From: Plumapathes pennacea
Taxonomy: Eukaryota; Cnidaria; Anthozoa; Antipatharia; Myriopathidae
Assembly (NCBI GenBank): GCA_964036295.1
Contig: OZ038462.1
Span: 40,157,680 to 40,221,679 of the forward strand
Reading direction: 5' to 3'
DNA length: 64,000 nucleotides
How positions within the stretch are numbered: position 1 is the stretch's first letter; each line of letters starts with the position of its first letter. Shown here piece by piece: positions 36,101 to 64,000 of this stretch. The position numbers were made by a program, and so were the translations under genes. The notes under the pieces were generated by a model, which made no database searches, was not told the origin of the DNA, and saw only the letters and a list, made by a program, of their open reading frames with translations.

Positions 36101-38850
36101 ACGAGAAAAAAAACAACGTTTACCCACTAAAAAGAGCGCTGTTGTGCGGGAACTATGTTACATTTGGAATTGTAGCAATTGTTTTACATCTCAGTTTCAG
36201 TCCAATCAAGTTCAATGCCGTATTTCCATGTCACCAGAGATGACGCACATTCGCCCAAAAGTTCAAGGTTTTCTTATCCTAATCTCCAATTCGATAGTTT
36301 TTGCAAATGCACTAAAAAACCTGCCGCCTTATCAGTATCTTATGGAGCCGCTAAGTGGATGAATTTCCTGTTGATTTAGCTCAATAATATATGCAGTTTT
36401 TACTGGCTTAGTCAAAATGATTGGAAAAGGCCGGCTAAATACTCCTCTTCTTCCGGAGCGCACGGCAGCTATAAAAAAAGCCACAGACTTAAAAATAAAT
36501 ATACACTCAAGTTTAGAAATTACTATGTTTAAATCGATCTTACAGAAATTTTAGAAATTATCTCGAGTGTTATTGTCGTCTGGCTATAATACTGAACGGC
36601 CAGCTTTATCTGGCGGTTCAGTTGATGCAAAACAAACCGGTGCACTTAAGTTTTGCCCATAGTAGCATGGCCTTGTGATTAACGATGAACATTTGAATTT
36701 TACGACCTAAAAAACACAACGTTTCCCGATTTATGGTTCATAACTGAGTTTTACCGGCCACAGTGATAACGAGAATATAACGAATATTAAAGACGAAATT
36801 ATCGAATACCGGTGTTTTCAGTCGGTTGCGAGATCCCTTGAAAGTTGCATGTCAGAATGCCGGTGAGACCCACACACACAGTCAGACACATTCGTTAGTT
36901 CAGCCAGTATTTGCTTCAAAGCCTTACCTGTCGAGTGAGTGGTAAACACTGTGTATAACTTCCCGGTCGGTTAGCGACGAGAATTCAGTCGATAGTTATG
37001 AGTGACGTTGATGAGTGACGTTGATCGCCATAATGCCATTATTTTCGTGCCGGTTCCGTATGCGCGGCTGCCAACGCCAATTAAGCCGCACGCGGTGTTA
37101 CTCTAATGGTCCGGAATTCGCTCATTGCAAGGTGTCGCCAACTTGAATTCAGAGCGAGGCTAACCTGGCACGAAATTCGCCAGACATAAAGCAAGAGAGT
37201 ACCAAGGCGTTTTCAGAAGATATGCACATGTTTAATTTCATTTTTTCATTCCCAAGGTAACGCCACTCAATTAAGCCAGGACAGCCTCGTTTTGAAACTC
37301 GTGCCAGTTCCCGTGCAAGGAACCTATCATGCAACTTCTGACCTTGCCAATGGCTAAACCACTACACATGTTCTTCTCAATTCCATGTTAATTAATCATA
37401 TTTTGAGCAGAAAAATGTACAAAGGACTACCCTGCGAGCAGTGGTTTCTCCTAAGAACGACGAACGAGAGAGAAACAACTGCGAGCAACTGCACGTTCCT
37501 TCGATCTAGCCGCCTTCCAGAGTCAGGGACGGAAAATACCGGTGAAACTGGTTTGCAACGCATGGTCTAATGCGTAACACTGCTGCATTTTAGCGAGCCT
37601 GCTGTGTTGCCGGAAGTGTGGAGAAATAATTAAAAAGCTCTCATCTACCAAATGGCAGTGCTAGTGACGAAGGAAGCGAAGATCAAAGATCGGTCGATTG
37701 TGGTCGTTGGCATTGAAGTCCCCAGATATCGGACTGTATTTTATGAAGTCGTATGTTTTTGTTTGTTTGTTTTGTTTTTTGCTGTTTTGAAGTATGCACC
37801 GGACCGACATGAACTGAAGCCTCCCATAATAATTGGCGAGCCTTCGTCTAAATATATATTCAGTACTCAACAACTGGGAAACGAGCATCTTGGAATGAAA
37901 AATAAGCAGTTGCTTTGCTGTGGTTTGCCTGGAGAGAGCTATTTGCAGAATTTGAAAACGCGATATCTCACTTTGAACACAACAGTTTGACCGAACACTG
38001 ATCCGTGACTTGCAAGATTATATTTTGACATTTTCAAGCGGTCACCGCGTGCTGTGAAGTTGTTAACCTTTCGCTTGAAATGCATTTTTTACCTGGCTCA
38101 AAAACGAAAATGCATTGAACTAATTTATATTTGAGTATCGAGTCCTGGTATTGAGTCTTGAATCCACGGTTTTGTGCAATAACCGCTGACTCAAAAGCAA
38201 GGTGACCGCACGGCCGAAAAACGTATTTCCGCGGTGTCGGTTCATCGTACACAGTCGGGGTGAATGACTGCAGTGCTTCTATTCAGGTTAACTGAAAATT
38301 TGGAGCAAATAATTAAGCGCTTGAGTTCACGAGGAGTTGGAAGCAAGAACACCACATTTTGCAAAAATACACATTTTAATACCTTATGATCGCTTACAAG
38401 CGAAACGAATGAATTATTTGACAAACGGGCAATGCTCACTGACACTTTGCCCCGTGGGTACAAATTACCAAGTCGATATACCATATATTAAAATATAAAA
38501 TTTCCACAAATGAGTAGATAATGTACTTATAAATAAATGTACAGTCTCATTATATACAAAATTCTGGTGATCGTGGACAAAATTTTAAATTTCAGGTAAG
38601 TCCACACAATTGTACTGTGCTTCAAACTCGAAGCACGACTTTTTCTACAATAAACGTAACAAGACAGCGAATAGCTTCCTCGAAGGATTCTGTCGTATTT
38701 TGTGCTGTGCTTTTCAATAATTATACAAAAAAGTCCTTGTTACAAAAACCGGTGGCCAACATCGTTATTTGTCTGTCTACAGCACCAGAAATATCGATTC
38801 AGAAACCGGACTGAAGCCGGACAACGAGAAACCTGTTTGAGTACCGGTAT

Positions 38851-57380
<18,530 letters not shown>

Positions 57381-59017
57381 CTAAAGTGTGAATGTAGCTG
57401 ATGCTGCAGCAAGGCCTTGACGTCTGCAATGAAGAAATACAAGTGATTTCAAATAATGTGTATTGATCAAAACTGGCACAAACTCAACCAACCATCCAAC
57501 TTCTTTAGTGCTTGGGTCAAAGTTCAACTTCCATTTTCTCCTTCAAGTTTCTCACCAGAGACTGAGATATATCTATATACTCTTTTAGTAAAGAATAGTT
57601 GGCTTTTGATACCTTGCTCAGATGAAAGCTGATTAAACTATTAATTCTCAATTTACATTCACTCACACATTTACTTTTTAGAAGGGGAGAGTCTGCATTT
57701 TGATCTTGGGTGTGAAAGGGTTGGACCTTCTGGATATGCTTATCACCTCTGTTTCAAAATGAGGCAAAGTGCAGCCAAGTTATTTCTTTTCCAAAAATTA
57801 GGCTTGTTCATTTTTATGCAAATCACAAACTTGTTTTCATGTGGAAGGATTCACACCAGACCTCACTTTCGAACAGGGGCAAGTTGGAAATGGCCTATTG
57901 ACTATTTCTTGAGATTTTTTGTTCCACAACAGCCACTTAATAATTTAGAGTGCTACATGGCTGCATGCAGAATGTGCTCAGTTTATTGCTGTCAGTATAG
58001 TATGTACAGTACAGCTGGTGTACATTTGATTGATTTACAAAACTTAGCTATTGTGCTATTTTAGAGCAATATTTTGACCCCACTTATTAAATTTAGTTAA
58101 AAAATCCCAGAACATTGAAATGTAGTGGTTAGATACTCACGCCTCTTTGAGGAAGGTTTCTGAGCTGATCCTATCCATGTCTGCACCGGGAGGATTTCGA
58201 TCAAATTTTTCAACGCCTAAAGTGAGAAGTCCTGTTGAAAGGAAACAACAACATTATATTATTTTGTCTTGATGTAATAACTTACTCTAGGTATATACTT
58301 TACACTCCTTGTGGATACATGCTATACACCATGGTTTTTACAGTTTTAACCTTCCAAATGTTTATGGCTGGTAACCTGTACAACACCTGGGCTAGTAAAA
58401 TTTTTGACATCGAACTAGCCTAGAAATGTCTGTTCTTTGCCCAAGGGCGAGAAGACTTTTGGCCCTACAGTGACGATACTAAGAAGCTAAGAGTGTTACA
58501 TATACACAGAAGACGCCACAAATTTTTGGCTGGGGGTCTGGGGCCCACTCGGTCAAATGTACAGCCCTTTGGTGGGGGTGGGGTGGGAGAGGAAGGGTGG
58601 TAGTCTGTTTCAGAGCCAAGGAACTTCAGCCAACATGGTGAGCTGAAATATGCCTTTTATTAGAGCTTCTTAAAATATTTTTGTTGCAAATTTACTTGAA
58701 AGAGAAGATTCGCCAAAATATGTTTTTGAATTCATATGATTTCAGAATTTATGTGGGAGATTTCAGATTAATAATATAATAATAATAACTAGCGGGACCC
58801 CTGTAAAATACGGTGATCGGATTTCTTCTTTCCTAATATTTTTCCTGTCTTTTTTTGTCCTTTTGAATTCCATTTTGAGCATATCGAACGCAGTTTATGA
58901 TACAGTAATTCTGACTAACGACTACGCGAGCATTAATGTTGCGTCAGAAATTCAAACCACGCATTACCTAATTACCAGTTTAATTTGTTGGTCATAAATC
59001 GAAATTATAACAATTTG

Positions 59018-59050
<33 letters not shown>

Positions 59051-59801
59051 AGCCGCGGTCAGCGGTTGCTAAGCGTATTATTATGTAGAGATAATTTTAT
59101 TTGCCCTATTGAAGATATTTTCACAATAGTGTTTCTATTTTACACTTGATAAATAGGAGCAGGAGCTCTCAGGAAACCCTGTTGTGCCTTTCGAGGAGAG
59201 TCCTGTTTACAGTTGTGATAACATACACCTATTGATTGTATATTGTTAGTAATGTACTGGATTTCTAGATGTGATCAATCTATTGTATAAATTAACTATT
59301 GATTGATTGACTATTATATTCAAATGTGAGTTCCCGGCTGAGCAGGAGGTGAGGTGCTCGTGTGACAGAGTGACCGACACATAACCTATCAATGGCATTT
59401 CCTATTTATGCATAGCAGATAAATGAATCACAGTGAAAGTTTCATACCTTCTTTGTATTGTTCATAGGTCACATAGCCCTTTCCAGTGACATCAAGCATT
59501 CCGAACAACGATCTCACGTTACTGTCATCGAAAATACACGGGTAATTCATTTGGGCTGTTCTTGCATCTCGAAGCTTTTCTATAAACTGTCGCATATAAG
59601 CTTTGGGATCCTCTGAAATCGAGAACATAGTTTCGGATATAAGTCGTTTTTATATTTCTTTCCTATTGTGTCAGATGTTATAAAAACCTCACCTGGTCTC
59701 TCGTAGGCTAAGTGAGCGGTTAGGTTCTCAAAAAGTTCCATAATCCTGTGGTTTTTCAGGTATTCTTTCGTTTCTCTCTCTTTGTCGGAGTTCGCGGCCA
59801 T
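57381..59801 (-). CDS. EFCAB10: EF-hand domain-containing protein 10-like, four exons
   Basis: Small protein of 135 residues. Exons, minus strand: 59693-59801, 59448-59612, 58141-58231, 57381-57423. They total 408 nt with consistent phases and stop TAG at 57381-57383. Residues about 10-50 (KEYLKNHRIMELFENLTAHL, then ERPEDPKAYMRQFIEKL) form an RIIa/DPY30-like dimerisation-docking module, seen in ciliary and PKA-anchoring proteins. Residues 77-88 (DVTGKGYVTYEQ) are a degenerate EF-hand loop: Thr at position 3, Lys at 5 and Gln rather than Glu at 12 make calcium binding unlikely. As I recall it, human EFCAB10 has the same Gln. A role in cilia is inferred from the docking module. The gene is head to head with the SET-domain gene. 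Confidence 0.85.
57500..57724 (-). repeat. TAACCCTTTCACTCCC-family copy in EFCAB10 intron 3
   Basis: Inverted relative to the copy at 13061. It ends with GGTGTGAAAGGGTTGG and contains CTCAGATGAAAGCTGATTAA and CCTTGCTCAG segments. The inner boundary is approximate. Confidence 0.5.
57728..57897. mobile_element. MITE copy 3, GCCTCTGnTTCAAAnCGAGGCC family, in EFCAB10 intron 3
   Basis: Left end ACCTCTGTTTCAAAATGAGG, right end CCTCACTTTCGAACAGGGGC followed by GGAAATGGCCTATTG; centre TTCATTTTTATGCAAATCAC. More diverged than copies 1 and 2. Confidence 0.6.
59020..59048. repeat. (CA)n microsatellite in EFCAB10 intron 2
   Basis: About 14 CA units. Confidence 0.9.
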
Positions 59802-59925
59802 TTTGGCTCTTGTGAATGTCGTTATGGCAACAGCCGTTTATTTTGCCATTATGGTCAGCGGTTTGCAAGTCATCAAATGCGCAATGACAACTTGTCCTCA
59901 GTCTCCTCGCGTTTGTCAGCTGCAA
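59802..59925. promoter_or_regulatory. Divergent promoter between EFCAB10 and the SETMAR-type gene
   Basis: 124 bp separate the chosen start codons (59801 on minus, 59926 on plus). If the in-frame ATGs at 59851 or 59884 are used for the plus gene, the gap shrinks to 49 or 82 bp. The EFCAB10 start context AAAATGGCCGC is a weak YY1-like match. No TATA box is evident. Confidence 0.55.
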
Positions 59926-61659
59926 ATGGCTGAAGATCTTTCACAGGGACTTGAGAAAGTCCCGGTTTCCGTTTTTAAAGAGGATGATGACGAACTACCA
60001 CCTGGGTTTAAGGTACTGCACTCGAAGAGGTGGTATATAGGTCGCCTGTGAAGGGGCTCAAAATATTATTAATCCTCACAAATTTTCAGAACCTACCGTG
60101 AAAAAACTTACAAGTAGTATTTTAAAATTACATTGATGAAGATTGATTCAGTCTGACTAAGCAACAGATCACACAGTGGCAGATAGCTGCCCATCTCATA
60201 CAAAGACTTACTACTGTAGGCAGAACCTGAGATTTGGAGAAAGTACAGTAAGATGAAAACAAAAAAAGTCAAACATATATATATATATATATATAGAAAG
60301 AAAAAAGTCAAAGAAAGGTATGTGGTGTGAGATTTTTCCACTAAGTTAAAGTCATGTTTTGTTTATTACAATATAGTATATAACAACCCGTATTGCTGGG
60401 CCAGGAGTTCAATCAGATATCAATTCTCCTTTTTATCCGGGTTGTGATTGTCAGTCAAGCTCTTGCTCTGTGGGTGGCAGCTGTCTTTGCCTGGCAAGGT
60501 ATGGTCCATCTTATGACAAGGATGGACGTTTACTTTCTTGCCATATTTCAGGCACAGGTGAGGTAAACATTACTGCTGTGTTCCTTGTTATGTTATGTTA
60601 TGTTATGTGATTATGTGTTTAAGCATGTTTTGAAAACTCGGACTACAGTATCTTCTCAAAACAAAGCTTCATGACACCAATTTGCACACTCTCAGATACT
60701 GCTTTTAGTATGTGACAACTATTATTAAAAACCATTGTTATATCAGGTCCTTTGAATCACTTCCTAGGTTTAATTGGAGAACGTACCGAGCATTCCATAT
60801 TTAGAGTACTTGTTTATGTTAGCCATGTCCCAAAATTGGAAAAAATAACACTATGTGAAAAATAGCTTGTGAATAAAAATTGAACACATAGCACACTTTC
60901 CCTGAAGTATTCTCTATTTATTTTTCTGGTCTGATACATGTCACTAGGCTAGTATTTTACTGTAAACGTGACAAGTTATGCAAATACTTTCAATAATTTA
61001 GTTTTCATTCAGTGTTTCTGTTGTTTGCAGGGTACAATTTACCAGTTTTTGAGTGCAACACTTTATGCACTTGTTCCCCAACATGTTCTAACAGAGCAAC
61101 ACAGAAAGGGCTCACTGTACACCTAGAAGTAGTCAAAACGAAATCAAAAGGATGGGGAGCAAGAACCCTAGAGAATATAGAGCCAAATACATTTGTATGT
61201 GAGTATGCAGGAGAAGTGTTGCCATACAAGGAAGCAAAATACCGGGCCCATCAAAACATGACAGACAGTAGTTATATGATTGTTCTTCGAGAACATACTT
61301 CAAACGAGCAGATTCTAAGGACACATGTTGATCCACGCTACTATGGAAATGCTGCAAGGTTTTTCAACCACTCTTGTGATCCTAACCTATTCATGGTGGC
61401 AGTGCGTGGCGACTCACTCATACCCAGACTGGCACTTTTCACAAGGAGACATATCAAGGCAGGTGAAGAACTGTGTTTTGATTATTCAGGTCAAGAAGTC
61501 TCAGAGAGCCGGCCAGGGAGCAGTGTGTCATGCACAGGAGGTGACGCACATGCTGAAGGGCTTGTCAAACACAAACCTGCAGCAAAGCTGACAAGCTGCT
61601 CCTGTGGCGCAGAAAATTGTAGGGGATTTTTACCCTATGATGAATCACTATACTCTTAG
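59926..61659 (+). CDS. SETMAR: SETMAR-type histone-lysine N-methyltransferase, three exons
   Basis: Transfers methyl groups from S-adenosylmethionine to histone lysines (the human SET part is associated with H3K36 and H3K4). Exons: 59926-60012, 60377-60557, 61031-61659; 897 nt, 298 residues. The pre-SET zinc cluster has cysteines at 52, 54, 59, 65, 67, 84, 98, 102, 104 and 108. The SET core includes KGWGARTLENI, FVCEYAGEVL, RFFNHSCDPN (NHSC at 202-205) and FDYSG with the catalytic-site Tyr241. The post-SET CxCxxxxC is at 279, 281 and 286, followed by FLPYDESLYS, closely matching the end of the human SET region. No transposase follows, as expected outside anthropoid primates, where the Hsmar1 fusion arose. 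The start is ambiguous: in-frame ATGs at 59851 and 59884 would add residues. Confidence 0.92.
60586..60611. repeat. (TTATG)n short tandem repeat in SETMAR intron 2
   Basis: About four to five copies of the TTATG pentamer. Confidence 0.7.
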
Positions 61660-63110
61660 TAAATGTACCACTGTGAATGTCTTTGTCCACAATGCAGTAA
61701 ACAAGCTCTTGCAGAACACATTTTGACAACCTTGAGTAATGAGTACTGATATCCATTTCTGGTGCATTCTAGTTATGCGTCCTCACTAACTTAATTACTC
61801 ACTTTTTCATTCGCCAACACACTTGATACAGTAGTTCAAGTCAAGCAATCACTACTCACATTCACTGGCATCTATTTCTACCAACTCACGATACAAAACT
61901 TATAAGTAGAGCAAATTTCTTACGCAAAACAACTGCTACCTAAGCTACTAATGCTAATCTCATTTTTGTTGCTTTTTATTGAGCTACTGTACTTCCACAC
62001 TCGTGTCATCCACAAGCCAGCAATCAACGGTTACAACTGAGGGCAGAAATGAACGTACCGTATCCATGCGCTTTGTGTGTTCTAACGCGACGTACCGTAT
62101 CCATGCACTTTGCGTGTTCTTGCGCTTCATTTGTTACATTACTGGTTTGTGAAGGATTTAAGAGTTTTTCAAGCGATCATGCAATTTTACAAACCTGGCT
62201 TATGCAACCCGTCCATTACAGACAGTAGATACGCATTCGATTGCTACACTATACTACCGGATAGCTTTCCATAACGTCACGTAAACACACCGGTAGGGCT
62301 TCACATTACGCTGTTTACGGAGCAATTTTTGAACGGAGCGCTGTTGCTCCGCTTTTCTTCTAAAAATGTTTCAGGACGCTCCGTAACTTACTGCCGCTCC
62401 GGAATGGCCTCGAGTTTACACTGTCGCGGATATAGCTTTTCCGGCCGCTCCAGACCTGTCTATCCATGTTTACACACCCAAAATCCTTTCCGATATAGTG
62501 TAAAATAATGTAGCCTTGGATTCACACAATCTTGATACTATACGAAGCTGGATATGATAACGCCTATGTACGGTTAGGTAAATGCAACAGAAGAAGTCTT
62601 TGTCGGCAATGTGTAGGCGCGAGTTTTTGGTGGGCTTTGCAACATGTCAGCAAGTTTGAATGAGTTATCCCCTGCAGAATTCCACAAATCACGTTCGTCG
62701 TTCACTCAAGCTTTGAGTTTTGTATTTCTTGCCGCGTTGTGATGAGTACGTTTAGTGTCCATTACGTGTCAGGTCTAGTATAATATAAAGATGTCCATTT
62801 GGAGTTTCTGTTGTTCCAGTGGTTACTGAACTTTTCTCCATAACTTTGCCCTGCGGTTTACTGCGATTAAGAAGTAAAGACGTCCTGGTTAGATAACTCT
62901 ACTTCAAGGGTTTGCCTATATTGATTTCGTCCAGATACAAATATTGTACATACACAGTTATGTCCGAGAAGTGCGTTGTGAATTCTAGATATAATCTCGA
63001 CTGGTTTTAAATAACTGAAGGAAAAGGAGAAAGGAGACTTAAGTGTGTACATGTTTTCCTGTCACCATAGGTAAGATGCTGGGCCAATTGGACTGCAGAA
63101 CAACATTTTC
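61660..63110. other. Intergenic region between SETMAR and the astacin gene
   Basis: No gene seen. It contains a 37-bp tandem duplication starting CGTACCGTATCCATGC (about 62054-62090 and 62091-62125) and a GGAGC/GCTCC-rich palindromic stretch at about 62310-62460. The convergent genes on either side presumably place their 3' UTRs here. Confidence 0.5.
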
Positions 63111-63994
63111 TTAACTGCCCACTAAATTATTTGAGAGAACAATAACGACTTACCCGAAGAATGGATGCAGAAGTTGCATGATTTGGGGCACCACCTGCTC
63201 ATGTAGTTTGTCCAGGTGTCGCAGTAGCCATCGAACGAGGCGAAGTACCCGCACTGTTTAAAAACGTCTTCACATTTACCTGTGTTACGAGGAAGCGAAA
63301 ATAAATGTTATCTGAAGTTTTACAAGTAATATAGAGCGGACACAATTTAATCGTATACGAGCCGTTAATTATCTCAAGATTTGATTGCTGACCCCTTAGT
63401 CCATCGGCTCAATAATATGCTCATTTACATATTTTATAGGTCTGTGTTACCTTTTGTTTTGCCTGAACTCACTAACAGTGGCTTTTGCACTGCTTTTCTT
63501 TCTTGTATGGTACTTAGTTGTTCACTTGCTTCGCGGTGCTTATAGTGCACACTTTCGTATTTTCTTGCTCCACAACTCAGTTACGAATTTGGTACTTCTT
63601 AGACACTGCCTCATTTGATATTTACTTTCTTGCCATCGTGGTCTATTACTCTCTTTCGTAGTACTACTTGGCACTTTTACTTGCCACTGCCAACAAATTC
63701 TTGGACTTACTCGATCATTTTATAACTTACCTTCCTCTTTTTCTTGGGGATTTTTCTTGTCGTCTTTCTCACCAGTGGAGCAAGGATAAACCTTCATTAG
63801 CTGTTTAATATCAATTTGGCTGAAAGCGTCCATTTGTCCCAGTTGCTTTAGGGGGTCGTTTAGCGACCTGATCGTGTCATCTCCGTTTTCACTAAACGCC
63901 AAGTTGTCGTAGTGCATTAGGCTATCGAAGTCGTAATTCTGATCCAGGGAGTCCAGCTTGTCATGACTGTACGCCTCGAAGTTCTTTTCAAAAC
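63111..63994 (-). CDS. Astacin-family zinc metalloprotease with C-terminal ShKT domain (3' part)
   Basis: Partial: only the 3' exons are in the window. Exon 63731-63994 begins right after an acceptor (TTTTAG on minus) at the window edge and encodes the C-terminal end of an M12A astacin catalytic domain. It shows the Met-turn YDFDSLMHYD, then LGQMDAFSQIDIKQLMKVYP with the closing Cys. A charged linker (EKDDKKNPQEKEEG) follows. Exon 63154-63279 encodes a ShKT domain with six cysteines spaced C-x6-C-x9-C-x10-C-x3-C-x2-C. A short last exon at 63111-63121 (TG GGC AGT TAA) is tentative. The zinc-binding HExxH segment lies beyond the right edge. Such secreted proteases act in cnidarian development, digestion or venom; which applies here cannot be told. 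Confidence 0.85.
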
Positions 63995-64000
63995 CTAAAA

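Larger units (their letters stand above)
28093..38850. other. Large gene-poor, AT-rich intergenic region
   Basis: I see no supported gene. Contents: a (TA)n microsatellite at about 29297-29361, a MITE at about 30431-30590, a poly-C run of 19 at 33175-33193, a poly-A run at about 34481-34504 and scattered low-complexity DNA. A minus-strand open stretch at about 28510-28657, preceded by CTATAG, could be an isolated exon but has no recognisable domain. Confidence 0.5.

Noticed and set aside
61660..63110. A mariner transposase fused to or following the SET gene
   Set aside because: No long open frame or D,D34D-type motif is visible in either strand of this interval.

Overview
The window is nuclear DNA of an invertebrate animal. 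Genes are split into many short exons with GT-AG introns, there are no operons, and the intergenic DNA is AT-rich and full of microsatellites, long A/T homopolymers and short inverted-repeat transposons. Several features point to an anthozoan cnidarian, most likely a stony coral: the repeat families (CAGTCGAA-type and AGAGCGGTTTT-type MITEs, and the TAACCCTTTCACTCCC-type repeat), an astacin protease with a ShKT domain, and the high conservation of the orthologues. The species assignment is an inference.

Layout. (1) 2.0-5.75 kb, minus: MRPL22, mitochondrial ribosomal protein uL22m, seven exons, complete. (2) 5.85-23.2 kb, plus: GEMIN5, the WD40 snRNA/cap-binding subunit of the SMN complex, 28 exons, complete. 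These two genes are head to head with only 92 bp between their start codons. (3) 27.0-28.1 kb, minus: a single-exon class A GPCR inside a large gene-poor region (23.2-38.8 kb). (4) 38.9-53.1 kb, minus: WWC/KIBRA, the Hippo-pathway scaffold, about 21 exons. (5) 57.4-59.8 kb, minus: EFCAB10, head to head with (6) 59.9-61.7 kb, plus: a SETMAR-type pre-SET/SET/post-SET histone methyltransferase without a fused transposase. (7) 63.1-64.0 kb, minus: the 3' end of an astacin metalloprotease with a C-terminal ShKT domain; its 5' part lies beyond the right edge.

Reading frames across the GEMIN5, MRPL22, EFCAB10 and SETMAR exon sets sum exactly to multiples of three and close at a stop codon, which supports the splice models. 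Only the last two exons of KIBRA are tentative.

The genes do not form one pathway. The notable organisation is two compact divergent promoters (MRPL22/GEMIN5 and EFCAB10/SETMAR). From memory of the human map, the first pair is also head to head in human 5q33, with WWC1 further along the same arm. Introns carry most of the novelty: a 34-bp-stem hairpin resembling a miRNA precursor in an MRPL22 intron, a 585-bp DNA transposon with a 5-bp target duplication and a tRNA-derived SINE in one GEMIN5 intron, two GC-AG introns in GEMIN5, a 13-copy 32-bp minisatellite in a KIBRA intron, and a MITE family seen three times.
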